From the NCBI GenBank assembly GCA_946183625.1, contig CAMHCL010000045.1, forward strand, positions 1 through 11,581: a DNA stretch of 11,581 bases, written 5' to 3'. The translations under genes were made by a program, and so were the position numbers. This document shows, piece after piece, positions 1 through 8,232 of the stretch. Each line of letters starts with the position of its first letter. Position 1 is the first letter of the stretch. Below the pieces are notes generated by a model. It made no database searches, had not been told where the DNA came from, and was given only the letters and a program-made list of their open reading frames with translations. Origin of the DNA: an uncultured Lachnospiraceae bacterium. Its GTDB lineage: Bacteria; Bacillota; Clostridia; Lachnospirales; Lachnospiraceae.

Positions 1-322
1 TTATATGATCTTCTATTTCGCAGGTTTAGTCATACTAGCCAATATGATGGAATGCGATTTTCCTAACCTGTGGACTATCATTTTCTTCGTGATCACTCTG
101 GTAATAAATATAATACTGATGACTAAATCCTCCAGTATTATGTACGAGGAGATCTATAGTATCTTCGGCAGCAATACATTTGATAATCTGTATGAGACTC
201 TGTCCCAGACTACCAGACCGGCCGCAGCCAATATGCTGCTTAACTTAAAATGGATCGTAATGATATGTCCCGGAGTGTTCTATCTCATGCAGGTACTGTC
301 TAAAAGAACAAGTGAGGATTAA
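1..322 (+). CDS. Hypothetical multi-pass membrane protein, C-terminal part (5' end outside window)
   Basis: I do not recognise this protein. The frame is open to the left edge, so the ATG at position 5 is probably internal and the gene starts outside the window. About 106 residues are visible. Three hydrophobic stretches look like membrane segments: one from the first visible residues (FYFAGLVILA), one at LWTIIFFVITLVINIILM, and one near the C-terminus (WIVMICPGVFYLMQVL). Between the second and third lies a soluble loop of about 45 residues containing MYEEIYSIFGSN. The tail is short and charged (SKRTSED). It is the only plus-strand gene here and runs tail-to-tail into the ANTAR gene, with the two stop codons sharing the sequence TTAA at 319-322. 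It could also be a shadow frame, but the clean alternation of hydrophobic segments and the exact end at the neighbouring stop favour a real gene. No function can be given. Confidence 0.6.
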   Translation, partial: YMIFYFAGLVILANMMECDFPNLWTIIFFVITLVINIILMTKSSSIMYEEIYSIFGSNTFDNLYETLSQTTRPAAANMLLNLKWIVMICPGVFYLMQVLSKRTSED

Positions 323-897
323 TCATCTATTATTTCTTCAGCGACCTGTCTCTTCGTCAGGCCGGAGTTCATAGCTTCTCTGATTATATGCTCATGAGCT
401 TCCGCTTCTGTCATACCCTTTTCCACAAGCATTATCTTGGCACGGCTGATAACCTTCAGCTCTTCCATCTTCTCATTCAGACTATGGAGTTTCTTCTGAA
501 TTTTACGCAGTCTGTCATTCATAGCGATGAGAAGCTTGATCATGCGTTCAAGTTCATCCACCTTTAGAGGCTTTGATATGGTAAGTGCACCATACTCTAT
601 AAGGTGGTCATTTACATTTCCATAAATCTCTGAAGGAACGGCGAAGATAATACCCGAACTATGTTTATCAACTATGTCCATGACAAAATCTGTTCCCATA
701 CCATCAGAAAGAGGTGCATTAATGATAACTATATCATACTCTCTCACCAGAAGTTCTCGTCTGGCGGAGGATGCGCTCTTACGGACCTCTATAACATCAA
801 ATCTTCTATCCGGCAGAACCTTCTTGACCAGCATATTAAATTGTTCAGATGACGATACTATCAGTACCGAATATCTGTTAATAGACTTGTCTTTCAT
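319..897 (-). CDS. ANTAR-domain RNA-binding antiterminator with pseudo-receiver (NitR-like)
   Basis: A 192-residue cytoplasmic RNA-binding regulator. Residues about 9-120 have a response-regulator fold pattern, but the phosphorylation site is degenerate: the usual acidic pair after strand 1 reads S15-S16 (VLIVSSSE) and the phospho-acceptor position is N60 (IVIINAPLSD). The conserved lysine remains (K109, ISKP). A charged helix (about 112-150), probably a coiled-coil dimeriser, leads into a C-terminal ANTAR domain (about 138-190) with the family pattern RAKIMLVEKGMTEAEAH, then REAMNSG and VAEEI. ANTAR proteins bind paired hexaloop hairpins in nascent RNA and prevent termination. This gene ends the pyrG-carA-carB-GS operon, 15 bases after the GS-like gene, and an ANTAR-type hairpin pair lies in that operon's leader. 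A regulator called NitR, of the same architecture, is known beside glnA in solvent-forming clostridia. The start at 897 is fixed by an in-frame stop three codons upstream. No good Shine-Dalgarno site precedes it, suggesting translational coupling. Confidence 0.92.
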   Translation of the reverse strand: MKDKSINRYSVLIVSSSEQFNMLVKKVLPDRRFDVIEVRKSASSARRELLVREYDIVIINAPLSDGMGTDFVMDIVDKHSSGIIFAVPSEIYGNVNDHLIEYGALTISKPLKVDELERMIKLLIAMNDRLRKIQKKLHSLNEKMEELKVISRAKIMLVEKGMTEAEAHEHIIREAMNSGLTKRQVAEEIIDD

Positions 898-912
898 AGT
901 GTATTACTCATA

Positions 913-2088
913 TTATGAAATGTACTTATCAATAATCGCCTTAGGTAGAATACCTTTAATAAAATCGCTGCCTGCAGCCATCTTCATAGCTTCTCTTCTT
1001 GACTTAGGAAGAAGTCCGCTGTCATCTGTAACTTCCTCAGGAAGGCTCAGCTTATTCTCAATACCATAAAGGCCTGCATAGATAAGAAGAGCATATGCCA
1101 GATATGGATTACTGTGGGCATCAGGCGAACGCAGTTCAGCCCTTGTCTTGCCATTGATATCATCTATGTACATTAATTCAGAACCGCCTGTTTTAGACCA
1201 GTTGATCTTATCAGGAGCGGTGCTGTTACCAAGTCTGTTATATGATGCATCTGTAGGGTTCAAGAAGATAGTGATATCCTTGATCTTCGCCATAATACCT
1301 GCAGCTGCCTGCTTTACCACATCATTTCCTTCACTATCCTTCGCGAAGATATTAATGTGATATCCGTTTCCCGGCTTATCAGAAAGCGGCATTGGAGAAA
1401 AGTCTGCATAGAGACCATTCCTGTCCGCAACTGTAGCAACAACCATCTTAAATGTTGTTATCTGATCTGCAGCCTTAAGTGGCTTTCCATAATGAAAATC
1501 TATCTCGTTCTGTCCCGGACCTCTCTCATGGTGAGAACGTTCCGGAGTAAGTCCCATCTCTTCTATGGTAAGGCATATCTCTCGTCTGATATTTTCTCCT
1601 CTGTCAAGTGGAGCTATATCCATATAGCCCGCTTCATCATATGGAATCTTGGTAGGATTAGCCTCATCATCTGTCTTGAAGAGATAGAATTCCATCTCTG
1701 AACCAAATTTAAACTCAATCCCAGCCTTCTCTGCTGCAGCCACAGCATCCTTAAGTATATTCCTTGTATCTGCCTCAAATGGTGTACCATCTGCTTTACA
1801 CACATCACAGAACATCCTAAGAACTCTGCCCGAATCAGGTCTCCATGGTAGAACTGACAGAGTTGCAGGATCCGGCTTAAGATAAAGGGTTGCCTCTTCA
1901 CTTGTATCAAATCCTCTGATGGACTTAGCATTAATAGCAATGCCCTCTTTAAATGCTTTATGTATCTCACTTGGCATTACAGATATATTCTTCTGTGCTC
2001 CAAATGCGTCACGAAAAGCAAGCCTGATAAACTTGGCATCTTCCTCTTCGATATATTCCATTATTTCTGATTCTGTATAATTCATCAT
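913..2088 (-). CDS. Glutamine synthetase-family protein (GSI-like, short, divergent active site)
   Basis: This 391-residue protein has the beta-grasp N-terminal and catalytic C-terminal domains of type I glutamine synthetase but is about 50 residues shorter than the usual 440-450, mainly at the C-terminus. Metal-ligand motifs remain: E131 and E133 (SEMEFYLF), HHE at 186-188, E195 (GQNE), H244 (GNGYH), and R320 (AELRSPD). By eye alignment, other catalytic positions are changed: the FDGSS motif with the ammonium-binding Asp reads INAKS (N53), the NGSGMH motif reads PGNGYH, the glutamate flap (YEAP, E. coli E327) reads STAP one residue shorter, and the arginines equivalent to R339 and R344 are G and Y. 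It may therefore not make glutamine; a real GS may lie elsewhere. A database would call it glnA. It sits 36 bases after carB and 15 before the ANTAR gene. Two adjacent ATG codons (2088 and 2085) follow an AAAGGG site, and either could be the start. Confidence 0.85.
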   Translation of the reverse strand: MMNYTESEIMEYIEEEDAKFIRLAFRDAFGAQKNISVMPSEIHKAFKEGIAINAKSIRGFDTSEEATLYLKPDPATLSVLPWRPDSGRVLRMFCDVCKADGTPFEADTRNILKDAVAAAEKAGIEFKFGSEMEFYLFKTDDEANPTKIPYDEAGYMDIAPLDRGENIRREICLTIEEMGLTPERSHHERGPGQNEIDFHYGKPLKAADQITTFKMVVATVADRNGLYADFSPMPLSDKPGNGYHINIFAKDSEGNDVVKQAAAGIMAKIKDITIFLNPTDASYNRLGNSTAPDKINWSKTGGSELMYIDDINGKTRAELRSPDAHSNPYLAYALLIYAGLYGIENKLSLPEEVTDDSGLLPKSRREAMKMAAGSDFIKGILPKAIIDKYIS

Positions 2089-2124
2089 TAAACCCTTTCT
2101 GAATCTACATACATCTATTACACA

Positions 2125-5100
2125 TTATATCGTTGCTATACGTGGTGTAATATCCTCCAGAACATCCAGAAGTATTCTAACAGTATCAAGAGAAGTAAAG
2201 ATCGTAACACCATTCATGATGGCACATCTTCTTATCTCTACACCATCCTGGTAATGAATACCTGAAAGTATGGCTCTGGTATTGATAATATAACTTACAT
2301 AACCCGCCTCTATAGAACGGAGAACCTCATCACTTCCATCACTGAGCTTGCCTCTGATACGTGTCCTTATACCATGTTCCTTAAGGAATTCTCCAGTACC
2401 AACAGTAGCTTCTATATTGAATCCCAGCTCATAGAATCTCTGTACAAGAGGAAGTGCTTCCTCCTTATCCTCATCAGCAAGAGTAACAAGTACAGTTCCG
2501 TACTCCTTCATCTTGATTCCTGATGCCTGGAGAGACTTATAAAATGCTCTCTTTAAGCTCTTATCGTATCCAATAGCTTCACCTGTGGACTTCATCTCAG
2601 GTGACAGATATGCATCCATACCATTAAGCTTGGCAAATGAGAATGCAGGTGCCTTTACATACCAGAACTTGGCAGAGCTCTGACCCTTCTCACGAAGCAT
2701 CTCTCTCTTGGCACCGCCCTCTTCAGCCATACCTACATATCCCTGCTCCTTAAGGCTATGTCCCAGCATAACCTTTGTAGCTATATCTACCAGCGAGTAT
2801 CCAGTAGACTTAGACAGGAATGGTACACTTCTTGACGCTCTAGGATTGACCTCGATAATATATACATTTTCATCTCCATCAACTATGAACTGTATATTGA
2901 ACAGTCCCTTGATGCCTATTCCAATTCCCAGCTTGGTTGTGTATTCAAATATAGTGGCCTTGACCTTCTCTGATATTGAATAAGGTGGATATACACTGGT
3001 GCTGTCTCCCGAATGAACACCGGTCCTCTCAACCAGCTCCATGATTCCCGGAAGGAATACATCTGTTCCATCAGAGATAGCATCAACCTCAACTTCCTTA
3101 CCAACTATATATTTATCAACCAGTACAGGTCTGTCCTCATCAACCTCAACAGCAGTCTTCAGGTAATGTCTCAGCATTTCCTCATTTGCCACGATTTCCA
3201 TAGCACGACCACCAAGAACGAAGCTAGGTCTTACCAATACCGGATAACCAATCTTCTCAGCAGCTGCAACTCCACTCTCTATGTCTGTTACAGCAACTCC
3301 CTTTGGATGAGGAATATCCAGACTCACGATCACATTTTCAAATGCATCTCTGTCCTCTGCCTTAAATATAGCTTCGCAGTCAGTGCCTATTATCTTTACA
3401 CCTCTGGCTGTAAGCGGCTCTGCAAGATTAACCGCTGTCTGTCCGCCAAGGGTTGTTATAACTCCCTCAGGTTTCTCCAGATCAATGATGTTCATTATGT
3501 CCTCAACTGTCAGAGGTTCGAAGTAAAGCTTATCTGCTGTTGTATAGTCGGTTGAAACCGTTTCCGGATTATTATTGATAACTATAGCTTCATAGCCTGT
3601 TTCATGTATGGTCCTTACAGCATGAACAGTAGAATAATCAAACTCTACACCCTGTCCGATACGAATAGGTCCCGAGCCCAGAACTATTATCTTCTTCTTA
3701 TCAGAAACTACAGATTCATTCTCTTCCTCATAAGTTGAATAGAAGTAAGGAACATAGCTTTCAAACTCGCTTGCACAAGTATCGATCATCTTATATACAG
3801 GCTTTATGTCATATTTCTTTCTGAGGTTCCAGATATCATCCTCACTTAATCCTGTCAGCTCAGCAATGTATGAATCAGAGAATCCCATCTTCTTTGCGGC
3901 ATAAAGTGTTTCCTTGTCTAATTCTGACGAGCCTTCTCCTGCCGCCTTCTCCAGCGTCTTCTCAAACTGAACTATGTTGTTGATCTTATCCAGGAAGAAC
4001 ATATCAATACCTGTTCTGTTCATGATAACCTGGAGATCCACACCAAGCCATATCAGCTGTGATATAGCATATATACGGTCGTCAGTTCCGTCTTCTATAT
4101 AATCCAGGAGCTTATCTATAGCTTCCTTCCTATTCTCTGGTTCCGGCTTATCAGAGAGGCTCTTAACATCGAACTTCTCCAGATGTATATGATTTTTACC
4201 ATCCTCCAGAGATCTGATAGCCTTGAGAAGGCTCTCTTCAAATGTTCTTCCGACGCTCATTGTCTCTCCTGTAGCCTTCATCTGGGTAGAGAGTACATTT
4301 GACGCGAGGGTAAACTTGTCAAATGGGAACCTTGGCATCTTCGTAACCACATAATCAAGTGCTGGTTCGAAGCATGCAGGTGTATTTGCAAGCTGAATCT
4401 CATCCAGATTCATTCCCACTGCGATCTTAGCAGAAACCCTGGCAATAGGATATCCGCTGGCCTTTGATGCAAGTGCTGATGATCTGGAAACACGAGGATT
4501 AACCTCTATTACGTAATAATCAAATGACTGTGGATCAAGAGCGAACTGACAGTTACAGCCACCCTCTACTCCAAGTGCTCTGATGATCTTCAGGGCACTG
4601 TCACGAAGCATATGATATTCCTTGTTAGTCAACGTCTGGCTAGGTGCAACAACAATGGAGTCACCTGTATGAATTCCTACCGGATCCAGATTCTCCATGT
4701 TACATACAACAAGGGCTGTATCATTTGCATCCCTCATTACTTCATATTCAATTTCTTTATATCCCTTGATACTCTTTTCAACTAACACCTGATGTACAGG
4801 AGAAAGTGCCAGAGCATTCTTCATCATCTCTGCCATCTCTTCCGGATTATCAGCAAATCCACCACCTGTTCCACCAAGGGTAAATGCAGGTCTGAGGATT
4901 ACAGGATAGCCTATATCCTCTGCAGCCTTAAGGCCTTCTTCAACAGAATAGGTTATCTCAGATGGAACAACAGGTTCTCCCAGCTTCTCGCATAATTCCT
5001 TAAATTCTTCTCTATCCTCTGCACATCTTATACTTGCGGCATCTGTTCCCAGAAGTTCTATCTCACACTCCTCAAGAACGCCCTTATCATTGAGCTGCAT

Positions 5101-5397
5101 AGCAAGGTTAAGGCCTGTCTGTCCTCCTATTCCTGGAACTATGGCATCCGGTCTCTCATAACGGCATATACGGGCCAGATATTCCAATGTAAGTGGCTCC
5201 ATATAAACCTTATCTGCAATCATTGTATCTGTCATAATGGTAGCAGGATTTGAATTGGCAAGGATAACCTCATAGCCTTCCTCTTTCAGTGCCAGACACG
5301 CCTGTGTACCGGCATAATCAAACTCTGCAGCCTGACCGATAACGATCGGTCCTGAACCTATAACTAATATCTTATGTATATCATTTCTCTTTGGCAT
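2125..5397 (-). CDS. carB: Carbamoyl-phosphate synthase large subunit
   Basis: CarB uses ammonia channelled from CarA, bicarbonate and two ATP to make carbamoyl phosphate for pyrimidine and arginine synthesis in the cytoplasm. The 1090 residues match the normal length (E. coli about 1073). The two homologous halves are both visible. The first ATP-grasp half opens with GSGPIVIGQAAEFDYAG (from residue 14) and carries VIEVNPRVSRSS (from 296). The second opens with GSGPIRIGQGVEFDYS (from 574) and carries IIEVNPRASRS (from 847). The linking oligomerisation domain spans about 401-555, and the allosteric MGS-like domain about 960-1090, including IINTR. All parts look intact. It begins 30 bases after carA and is followed 36 bases on by the GS-like gene, which marks cotranscription. 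A purine-rich AGAGGG element lies a little far upstream of the ATG, so coupling to carA translation is likely. No internal terminator or separate leader is visible. Confidence 0.98.
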   Translation of the reverse strand: MPKRNDIHKILVIGSGPIVIGQAAEFDYAGTQACLALKEEGYEVILANSNPATIMTDTMIADKVYMEPLTLEYLARICRYERPDAIVPGIGGQTGLNLAMQLNDKGVLEECEIELLGTDAASIRCAEDREEFKELCEKLGEPVVPSEITYSVEEGLKAAEDIGYPVILRPAFTLGGTGGGFADNPEEMAEMMKNALALSPVHQVLVEKSIKGYKEIEYEVMRDANDTALVVCNMENLDPVGIHTGDSIVVAPSQTLTNKEYHMLRDSALKIIRALGVEGGCNCQFALDPQSFDYYVIEVNPRVSRSSALASKASGYPIARVSAKIAVGMNLDEIQLANTPACFEPALDYVVTKMPRFPFDKFTLASNVLSTQMKATGETMSVGRTFEESLLKAIRSLEDGKNHIHLEKFDVKSLSDKPEPENRKEAIDKLLDYIEDGTDDRIYAISQLIWLGVDLQVIMNRTGIDMFFLDKINNIVQFEKTLEKAAGEGSSELDKETLYAAKKMGFSDSYIAELTGLSEDDIWNLRKKYDIKPVYKMIDTCASEFESYVPYFYSTYEEENESVVSDKKKIIVLGSGPIRIGQGVEFDYSTVHAVRTIHETGYEAIVINNNPETVSTDYTTADKLYFEPLTVEDIMNIIDLEKPEGVITTLGGQTAVNLAEPLTARGVKIIGTDCEAIFKAEDRDAFENVIVSLDIPHPKGVAVTDIESGVAAAEKIGYPVLVRPSFVLGGRAMEIVANEEMLRHYLKTAVEVDEDRPVLVDKYIVGKEVEVDAISDGTDVFLPGIMELVERTGVHSGDSTSVYPPYSISEKVKATIFEYTTKLGIGIGIKGLFNIQFIVDGDENVYIIEVNPRASRSVPFLSKSTGYSLVDIATKVMLGHSLKEQGYVGMAEEGGAKREMLREKGQSSAKFWYVKAPAFSFAKLNGMDAYLSPEMKSTGEAIGYDKSLKRAFYKSLQASGIKMKEYGTVLVTLADEDKEEALPLVQRFYELGFNIEATVGTGEFLKEHGIRTRIRGKLSDGSDEVLRSIEAGYVSYIINTRAILSGIHYQDGVEIRRCAIMNGVTIFTSLDTVRILLDVLEDITPRIATI

Positions 5398-5427
5398 CTC
5401 TCGTATTCCCTCTTCCGATGATAAACT

Positions 5428-6504
5428 TTAACTTAAATTTGATATAAATCTGTCAAACAGGTACTTACTGTCTTGTGGTCCCGGGGCACTTTCCGGATGA
5501 TACTGCACAGAGAACACTCTGCCATCTTCAGAGCTAAGTCCCTCCACAGTACCATCCAAAAGGTTTATATGGGAAACCTCAAGACCGGTACCCTTCAAGG
5601 ATTCTTCATCTACTGCATAACTATGATTCTGGCTGGTTATCTCAATCTTGCCAGTAGCCAGATCCTTTACAGGATGATTTCCTCCTCGATGACCAAACTT
5701 AAGTTTATATGTTTTTGCACCATAGGACAGGGCTATTAACTGATGTCCTAAGCATATACCAAACAGTGGAAGCTTATCCTTCAGCGCCTTCAGTGTTTCA
5801 ATAACTTCAGGTACATCCTCCGGATCACCCGGACCATTTGATACGAATACTCCGTCCGGATTCATTGCTATAATTTCAGAAGCTTCTGTATTGTAAGGAA
5901 CAACTGTTACATTACAGCCATGAGCATTTAACTCCCTCACTATATTCATCTTCATACCGCAGTCGATCGCGACTACATTGTATTTATGATTAGATGTTCT
6001 GGAATACCATCTCTTCCTGCAGCTGCATCGCTTTACCTGATCACGTCTCAGTTCAGTAGCCTTAAGCTTCTCCAGTCCTTCCTCAGTTGAAACGCTTATG
6101 TCAGTTATCAGAACCTTCATAGAACCCTTGTCCCTTATAGTTCTGACCAGCTTCCTGGTATCAACACCATAGACTCCCGGCACATCTGATTCTTCCATTA
6201 ATTCCGATAAAGTTCTAGTAAATCGGAAATTCGAAGGATAATCATTAACCTCTCGTACTATCAGAGCTCCCAGATTCAGCATCTTGCTTTCAAAATCCTC
6301 ATCGGTTATTCCATAATTACCGATCAGCGGATAAGACATCACAATTGCCTGATCTGTATAGGAAGGATCAGAGATTATCTCCTGATATCCAGCCATGGAT
6401 GTATTAAATACTATCTCACAGACTGCTTCCTTATCAGCTCCGAAGCCATAGCCTAAATATTCGCTGCCATCTTCCAGTATTAGTTTTTTGTTAAATGCTT
6501 CCAT
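5428..6504 (-). CDS. carA: Carbamoyl-phosphate synthase small (glutaminase) subunit
   Basis: CarA hydrolyses glutamine and delivers ammonia to CarB. The protein is 358 residues, normal for the family. The N-terminal CPSase domain (about 1-150) contains FNTSMAGYQEIISDPSYTDQ and VYGVDTRKLVR. The class I glutamine amidotransferase domain (about 172-356) contains NGPGDP, the nucleophile Cys251 in GICLGHQ, and His336 and Glu338 in YHPES, so the catalytic triad is complete. The linker around residues 155-170 (QVKRCSCRKRWYSR) is Cys- and Arg-rich but fits a KRWYSR motif I recall from clostridial CarA. I chose the ATG at 6504, which starts MEAFNKK after a GAGGAAAG ribosome site; a longer frame to 6546 would add a non-conserved basic stretch and run into pyrG. 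The gene lies 23 bases after pyrG and 30 before carB in one operon. Confidence 0.97.
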   Translation of the reverse strand: MEAFNKKLILEDGSEYLGYGFGADKEAVCEIVFNTSMAGYQEIISDPSYTDQAIVMSYPLIGNYGITDEDFESKMLNLGALIVREVNDYPSNFRFTRTLSELMEESDVPGVYGVDTRKLVRTIRDKGSMKVLITDISVSTEEGLEKLKATELRRDQVKRCSCRKRWYSRTSNHKYNVVAIDCGMKMNIVRELNAHGCNVTVVPYNTEASEIIAMNPDGVFVSNGPGDPEDVPEVIETLKALKDKLPLFGICLGHQLIALSYGAKTYKLKFGHRGGNHPVKDLATGKIEITSQNHSYAVDEESLKGTGLEVSHINLLDGTVEGLSSEDGRVFSVQYHPESAPGPQDSKYLFDRFISNLS

Positions 6505-6527
6505 ATCTTTCCTCTTTTTGATAAAAA

Positions 6528-8126
6528 TTATACTTCTAGAGCACATTTTACAAACTCACGGAATACAGGATGCGGTCGGTTTGGACGGGATTTAAACTCC
6601 GGATGGAACTGGACACCCAGGTAAAATGTATTGCCTGGCACTTCCACTGTCTCCACCAGATTGCCATCAGGTGACTGTCCGGATATTACGAGTCCCGCCT
6701 CAGTGAGTATATCCTTATACTCATTATTAAACTCATATCTATGTCTATGTCTCTCATGCACTATCTCTGCTGAGCCATAACATTTATCCATAAGAGTTCC
6801 TGGAGTAACAACACAAGGATAGCTGCCAAGTCTGAGTGTTCCTCCCTTGTCTACGCTGTCTGACTGTCCAGGCATAAAGTCTATAACCTTTACATCAGTA
6901 GCATCATGGAATTCACCGGAACAAGCGTTCTTAAGACCCGCCACATTTCTCGCATATTCAATTACTGCTATCTGCATTCCAAGGCAGATTCCGAAATAAG
7001 GAATGTTATGAGTTCTTGCATATTCTGCAGCAAGGATCATGCCTTCAATTCCTCTGTCTCCAAATCCACCAGGAACGATTATACCACTTATGGACGCTAA
7101 TTTGTCATTAATATTTTCTTTATTTATTTCTTCGGAATCAATCCACTCGATATTCACCTTTGCATTAAGGTCGTAACCTGAATGATGAAGTGCTTCAGCA
7201 ACGGAAAGATAAGCATCATGGAGCTGTACATACTTGCCTACAAGTCCTATAGTTACTTCCTTATCACTCTTCTCAATATTGTTTACAAGCTCACGCCATT
7301 CTGTAAGTTCAGGTTCAGGAGCATCTATACCAAGCTCGCGACATACAACCCGTGACAAGCCTGAATCTTCAAGCATCAGAGGGGCTTCATATAGATTAGG
7401 TAGGGTTCTGTTCTCTATAACACAATCTTCCTTAACATTACAGAACATGGATATCTTCTTAAATATAGACTCTTCCAGAGGTTCATCACATCTGAGAACG
7501 ATTATGTCAGGCCGTACACCCATGCCCTGAAGTTCTCTTACAGAGTGCTGTGTCGGCTTAGATTTATGCTCATCAGAACCATGTAAAAACGGAACCAGGG
7601 TAACATGGATGAAAAGGCTGTCCTCAGGTGGGAGCTCCAGTGATATCTGTCTTACCGCTTCTATAAATGGCTGCGACTCTATATCACCGATGGTACCACC
7701 TATTTCAGTGATCACTATATCAGCGTCAGTTTCATTACCGACTCTGTATACGAATTCTTTTATTTCATTAGTTATATGCGGGATTACCTGCACTGTGGAA
7801 CCTAGGTATTTGCCTTGTCGTTCCTTATTCAGTACGTTCCAGTAAACCTTTCCGGAAGTCAGATTGGAGTACTTAGTCAGGTCCTCATCAATAAATCTCT
7901 CATAATGTCCCAGATCAAGGTCAGTTTCGGCTCCATCTTCTGTAACATAGACTTCACCATGCTGATATGGACTCATGGTTCCCGGATCCACATTTATATA
8001 AGGATCCAGCTTCTGCGCAGCGACTTTAAGGCCTCTTGCCTTGAGAAGTCTTCCAAGAGAAGCTGCGGTTATTCCCTTTCCAAGACCTGATACAACACCA
8101 CCTGTTACGAAGATATACTTTGCCAT
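6528..8126 (-). CDS. pyrG: CTP synthase (glutamine-hydrolysing)
   Basis: PyrG converts UTP, ATP and glutamine to CTP. The 532-residue protein has the full family length. The synthetase domain (about 1-270) starts with MAKYIFVTGGVVSGLGKG, carrying the P-loop-like nucleotide site, followed by LDPYINVDPGTMSP and EIGGTIGDIES. The class I amidotransferase domain (about 295-530) holds Cys381 in GICLGMQ and His508 with Glu510 in QFHPEF. All catalytic residues are present. The start at 8126 follows a perfect GGAGGT Shine-Dalgarno site (8131-8136); an extension to 8168 would run through the terminator stem and is rejected. This is the first gene of the pyrG-carA-carB-GS-ANTAR operon. Only about 25 bases separate the terminator U-tract from the ATG, too few for a promoter, so pyrG expression must come from readthrough. 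That makes the leader a control point. Confidence 0.98.
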   Translation of the reverse strand: MAKYIFVTGGVVSGLGKGITAASLGRLLKARGLKVAAQKLDPYINVDPGTMSPYQHGEVYVTEDGAETDLDLGHYERFIDEDLTKYSNLTSGKVYWNVLNKERQGKYLGSTVQVIPHITNEIKEFVYRVGNETDADIVITEIGGTIGDIESQPFIEAVRQISLELPPEDSLFIHVTLVPFLHGSDEHKSKPTQHSVRELQGMGVRPDIIVLRCDEPLEESIFKKISMFCNVKEDCVIENRTLPNLYEAPLMLEDSGLSRVVCRELGIDAPEPELTEWRELVNNIEKSDKEVTIGLVGKYVQLHDAYLSVAEALHHSGYDLNAKVNIEWIDSEEINKENINDKLASISGIIVPGGFGDRGIEGMILAAEYARTHNIPYFGICLGMQIAVIEYARNVAGLKNACSGEFHDATDVKVIDFMPGQSDSVDKGGTLRLGSYPCVVTPGTLMDKCYGSAEIVHERHRHRYEFNNEYKDILTEAGLVISGQSPDGNLVETVEVPGNTFYLGVQFHPEFKSRPNRPHPVFREFVKCALEV

Positions 8127-8153
8127 TTTGACCTCCTTCTTATTTCTTTTTTC

Positions 8154-8193
8154 AAAAAAATAAGGCACTTCGAGCCTAAACTCGAAGCGCCTT
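8154..8193 (-). terminator. Intrinsic terminator/attenuator in the pyrG leader
   Basis: Read on the minus strand, AAGGCGCTTCGAG (8193-8181) pairs with CTCGAAGTGCCTT (8174-8162) around the six-base loop TTTAGG. The stem is 13 pairs with one G-U, and the tract ATTTTTTT follows (8161-8154). On the plus strand the G-U pair becomes an A-C mismatch and the T-tract is poor, so the orientation is toward pyrG. It lies downstream of a strong promoter and just before the pyrG ribosome site, so it works as an attenuator. It may also end transcripts from the upstream trpB gene, which has no other terminator. Confidence 0.9.
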
Positions 8194-8214
8194 TGCTTTT
8201 AATGTCTCTATTAA
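8185..8214 (-). promoter_or_regulatory. Dual-hexaloop ANTAR-type antiterminator RNA element
   Basis: On the minus strand two small hairpins lie directly end to end. P1 is TTAAT (8214-8210), loop AGAGAC (8209-8204), ATTAA (8203-8199). P2 is AAGC (8198-8195), loop AAAGGC (8194-8189), GCTT (8188-8185). Both loops have six bases with A at position 1 and G at position 4, which is the published signature of ANTAR-protein target RNAs. P2 shares bases 8185-8193 with the 5' arm of the terminator stem, so P2 and the terminator cannot form together. Binding of an ANTAR protein to P1-P2 would therefore allow readthrough into pyrG. The operon's last gene encodes such a protein. The stems are short (5 and 4 pairs), and no experiment supports the element, so I call it likely rather than certain. 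Confidence 0.8.
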
Positions 8215-8232
8215 TTTTTTAAACTTATTTAC

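Noticed and set aside
1614..1970. A 118-codon minus-strand frame within the GS-like gene, and a similar one at 8366-8605 within trpB
   Set aside because: Both are out-of-frame shadows of clearly conserved genes.
3013..3555. A 180-codon plus-strand open frame opposite carB
   Set aside because: It is antisense to conserved CarB sequence, and its Ser, Tyr and Cys-rich composition is typical of a reverse-strand shadow.
6505..6546. Upstream extension of carA to an earlier ATG
   Set aside because: The extra 14 residues are basic and unlike CarA, overlap the pyrG end, and the ATG at 6504 has a good ribosome site.
8127..8168. Upstream extension of pyrG
   Set aside because: It would begin inside the terminator stem; MAKYIFVTGG at 8126 matches the family start and follows a perfect Shine-Dalgarno site.
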